This document shows positions 6,393 to 6,828 of a DNA stretch of 6,828 nucleotides, in pieces. The notes below the pieces were generated by a model. The model ran no database searches. It was not told where the DNA came from and saw nothing but the letters and a program-made list of their open reading frames with translations. Positions within the stretch are counted from its first letter, which is position 1, and every line of letters begins with the position of its first letter. Location: positions 1 through 6,828 of the forward strand of contig JAJNPX010000420.1 of assembly GCA_021155145.1 (NCBI GenBank), in the 5' to 3' direction. The stretch comes from Acidisarcina sp. (GTDB taxonomy: Bacteria; Acidobacteriota; Blastocatellia; Pyrinomonadales; Pyrinomonadaceae). A program made the position numbers and the translations under genes.

Positions 6393-6452
6393 GAGCGGCG
6401 GCATTGCCGCGGAAAGCTTTAGGGCATTATCGGAAAAGCACAGCTTTTCCGC
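6393..6452. repeat. Right bipartite palindromic unit (REP/BIME-like)
   Basis: It has the mirror order of the left unit. Hairpin B' has arms GCGGC (6398-6402) and GCCGC (6406-6410) with loop ATT. After a 20-bp spacer comes hairpin A', with arms CGGAAAAGC (6431-6439) and GCTTTTCCG (6443-6451) and loop ACA. GCGG lies at the outer foot on each side: 6395-6398 on the plus strand and 6452-6449 on the minus strand. Both units begin GAGCGG on the plus strand, and both have a GGAA(A)GC(C/T)T stretch after the first hairpin. The unit occupies the region directly upstream of the RAYT start. Confidence 0.75.
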
Positions 6453-6523
6453 AAATAGACGGGCAAACCCCGAAAAGCATCAGCCGATGAGAATCGCCGC
6501 TCCCTGCGAAGAGACAGACCGAA

Positions 6524-6828
6524 CTAGGGGAGCGTCCCCTCGCGAAATTTTGGGGCTGGGCGCGACTTCGAAACGATCCACAGTTGCATTTCCGCTCCTT
6601 TTCTTACACCAACGTATGCAGTCTTGATCCGACCGGGAGCAAGGCCATGCTTCTTCGAAAGCTCTTCGGCCGTCAACTTGAGTGCCGTGAGAGCCTTTGT
6701 TCGACTAATTCTCTTGCTCGACGTCGCCAGCAGGTGCACTACGCTTTCCTCTTCCGACTTAACAATCTCCGCGAACTCGACGAGATCGAGTCCAAAATCA
6801 CATGGTTCAACCGATTTTTCCCCAAACT
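6524..6828 (-). CDS. Hypothetical protein, C-terminal part (cut by window edge)
   Basis: The minus-strand frame is open from the window edge to a TAG at 6526-6524, giving at least 101 residues. A GTG at 6739 is in frame but is preceded by 29 more sensible codons including DFGLDLVEFAEIVKSEEE, so the gene very probably extends beyond the window. The visible part has a Lys/Ser/Arg-rich helical stretch (SKRISRTKALTALKLTAEEL), then KKHGLAPGRIKTAYVGVRKG, and a hydrophobic EMQLWIVSK strand. I do not recognise the family and see no signal or membrane segment in this part. The last residues, FREGTLP, and the stop are encoded by a palindrome, suggesting that a REP-like element reshaped the natural C-terminus. 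Confidence 0.65.
   Translation of the reverse strand, partial: FGEKSVEPCDFGLDLVEFAEIVKSEEESVVHLLATSSKRISRTKALTALKLTAEELSKKHGLAPGRIKTAYVGVRKGAEMQLWIVSKSRPAPKFREGTLP
6526..6540 (-). repeat. Orphan REP-like palindrome at a gene end
   Basis: AGGGGA (6526-6531) and TCCCCT (6535-6540) pair perfectly around loop GCG. On the minus strand the foot reads GCGA (6543-6540), close to the GCGG feet of the units around the RAYT. The stem length and 3-nt loop match hairpins B and B'. It overlaps the last codons and stop of the right-edge gene. No second hairpin completes a bipartite unit. The 70 bp between it and the right unit (6453-6523) show nothing recognisable. Confidence 0.55.

Larger units (their letters stand above)
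5775..6452 (-). mobile_element. RAYT gene with flanking bipartite palindromes (REP/BIME-like locus)
   Basis: The locus spans left unit 5775-5838, the RAYT reading frame 5839-6383 and right unit 6393-6452. The left unit ends at the base before the RAYT stop codon, and the right unit begins 9 bp beyond its start codon, so the gene and palindromes form one compact block. In known REP/RAYT systems the Y1 HUH transposase recognises and cleaves single-stranded REP hairpins near a short guide sequence. Each palindrome here has a GCGG tetranucleotide at its outer foot, analogous in position to GTAG of E. coli REPs (analogy, not proof). RAYTs are usually single-copy and host-maintained, so 'mobile' may describe the palindromes more than the gene. 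Confidence 0.6.

Noticed and set aside
6331..6627. 98-codon plus-strand frame across the right unit
   Set aside because: It runs antisense through the RAYT N-terminus, the palindromes and the end of the right-edge gene. It has a GTG start and a low-complexity composition dictated by the palindromes. The minus-strand reading is far better supported.

Overview
The window reads as chromosomal DNA from a free-living Gram-negative bacterium, most likely an Acidobacteriota member of the Blastocatellia/Pyrinomonadales type. That placement is inferred from the secreted-protein styles, the moderate GC content and the RAYT/palindrome content; no rRNA or other marker gene confirms it. Several products carry Sec signal peptides, which fits an envelope with a periplasm.

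Left part (1-1073, minus strand): two exported-protein genes in tandem. One is a LolA-like hypothetical protein (186-1016, probable GTG start). The other is the first 38 codons of a second secreted protein (1-115). They probably share one transcript. The short gap at about 1074-1184 separates them from divergent plus-strand genes.

Centre (1185-4356, plus strand): trmL (tRNA Cm34/Um34 methyltransferase), a secreted protein with two BON domains that ends in a textbook intrinsic terminator (2338-2367), and full-length typA/bipA, a ribosome-associated GTPase. trmL and typA serve translation. The BON protein belongs to the cell envelope. Separate leaders and terminators suggest independent transcription units.

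Gap 4357-4718 holds no intact gene. It contains a short minus-strand reading frame that looks like the decayed 3' end of a protein gene, a perfect 9-bp palindrome with a 3-nt loop inside a longer structured segment, six tandem copies of a heptamer (TCACTNN), and featureless DNA. It looks like a site of past rearrangement. Next comes a secreted hypothetical protein (4719-5750) with a duplicated C-terminal module and codon use more AT-rich than typA.

Right part (5775-6828) is the most interesting. A RAYT (REP-associated tyrosine transposase, Y1/HUH family) lies on the minus strand and is interrupted near its N-terminus by a single-base frameshift. It is sandwiched tightly between two bipartite palindromic units of 60-64 bp. 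Each unit has one 9-bp hairpin (arm CGGAANNGC) and one 5-6-bp hairpin, all with 3-nt loops. The long hairpins lie on the outside and the short ones next to the gene, giving a mirrored A-B-RAYT-B'-A' layout. The two long hairpins differ by paired, compensatory substitutions. A further orphan palindrome of similar shape forms the last codons and stop of the minus-strand gene that runs off the right edge. Together this resembles a REP/BIME system caught with its own transposase gene, now apparently inactivated.
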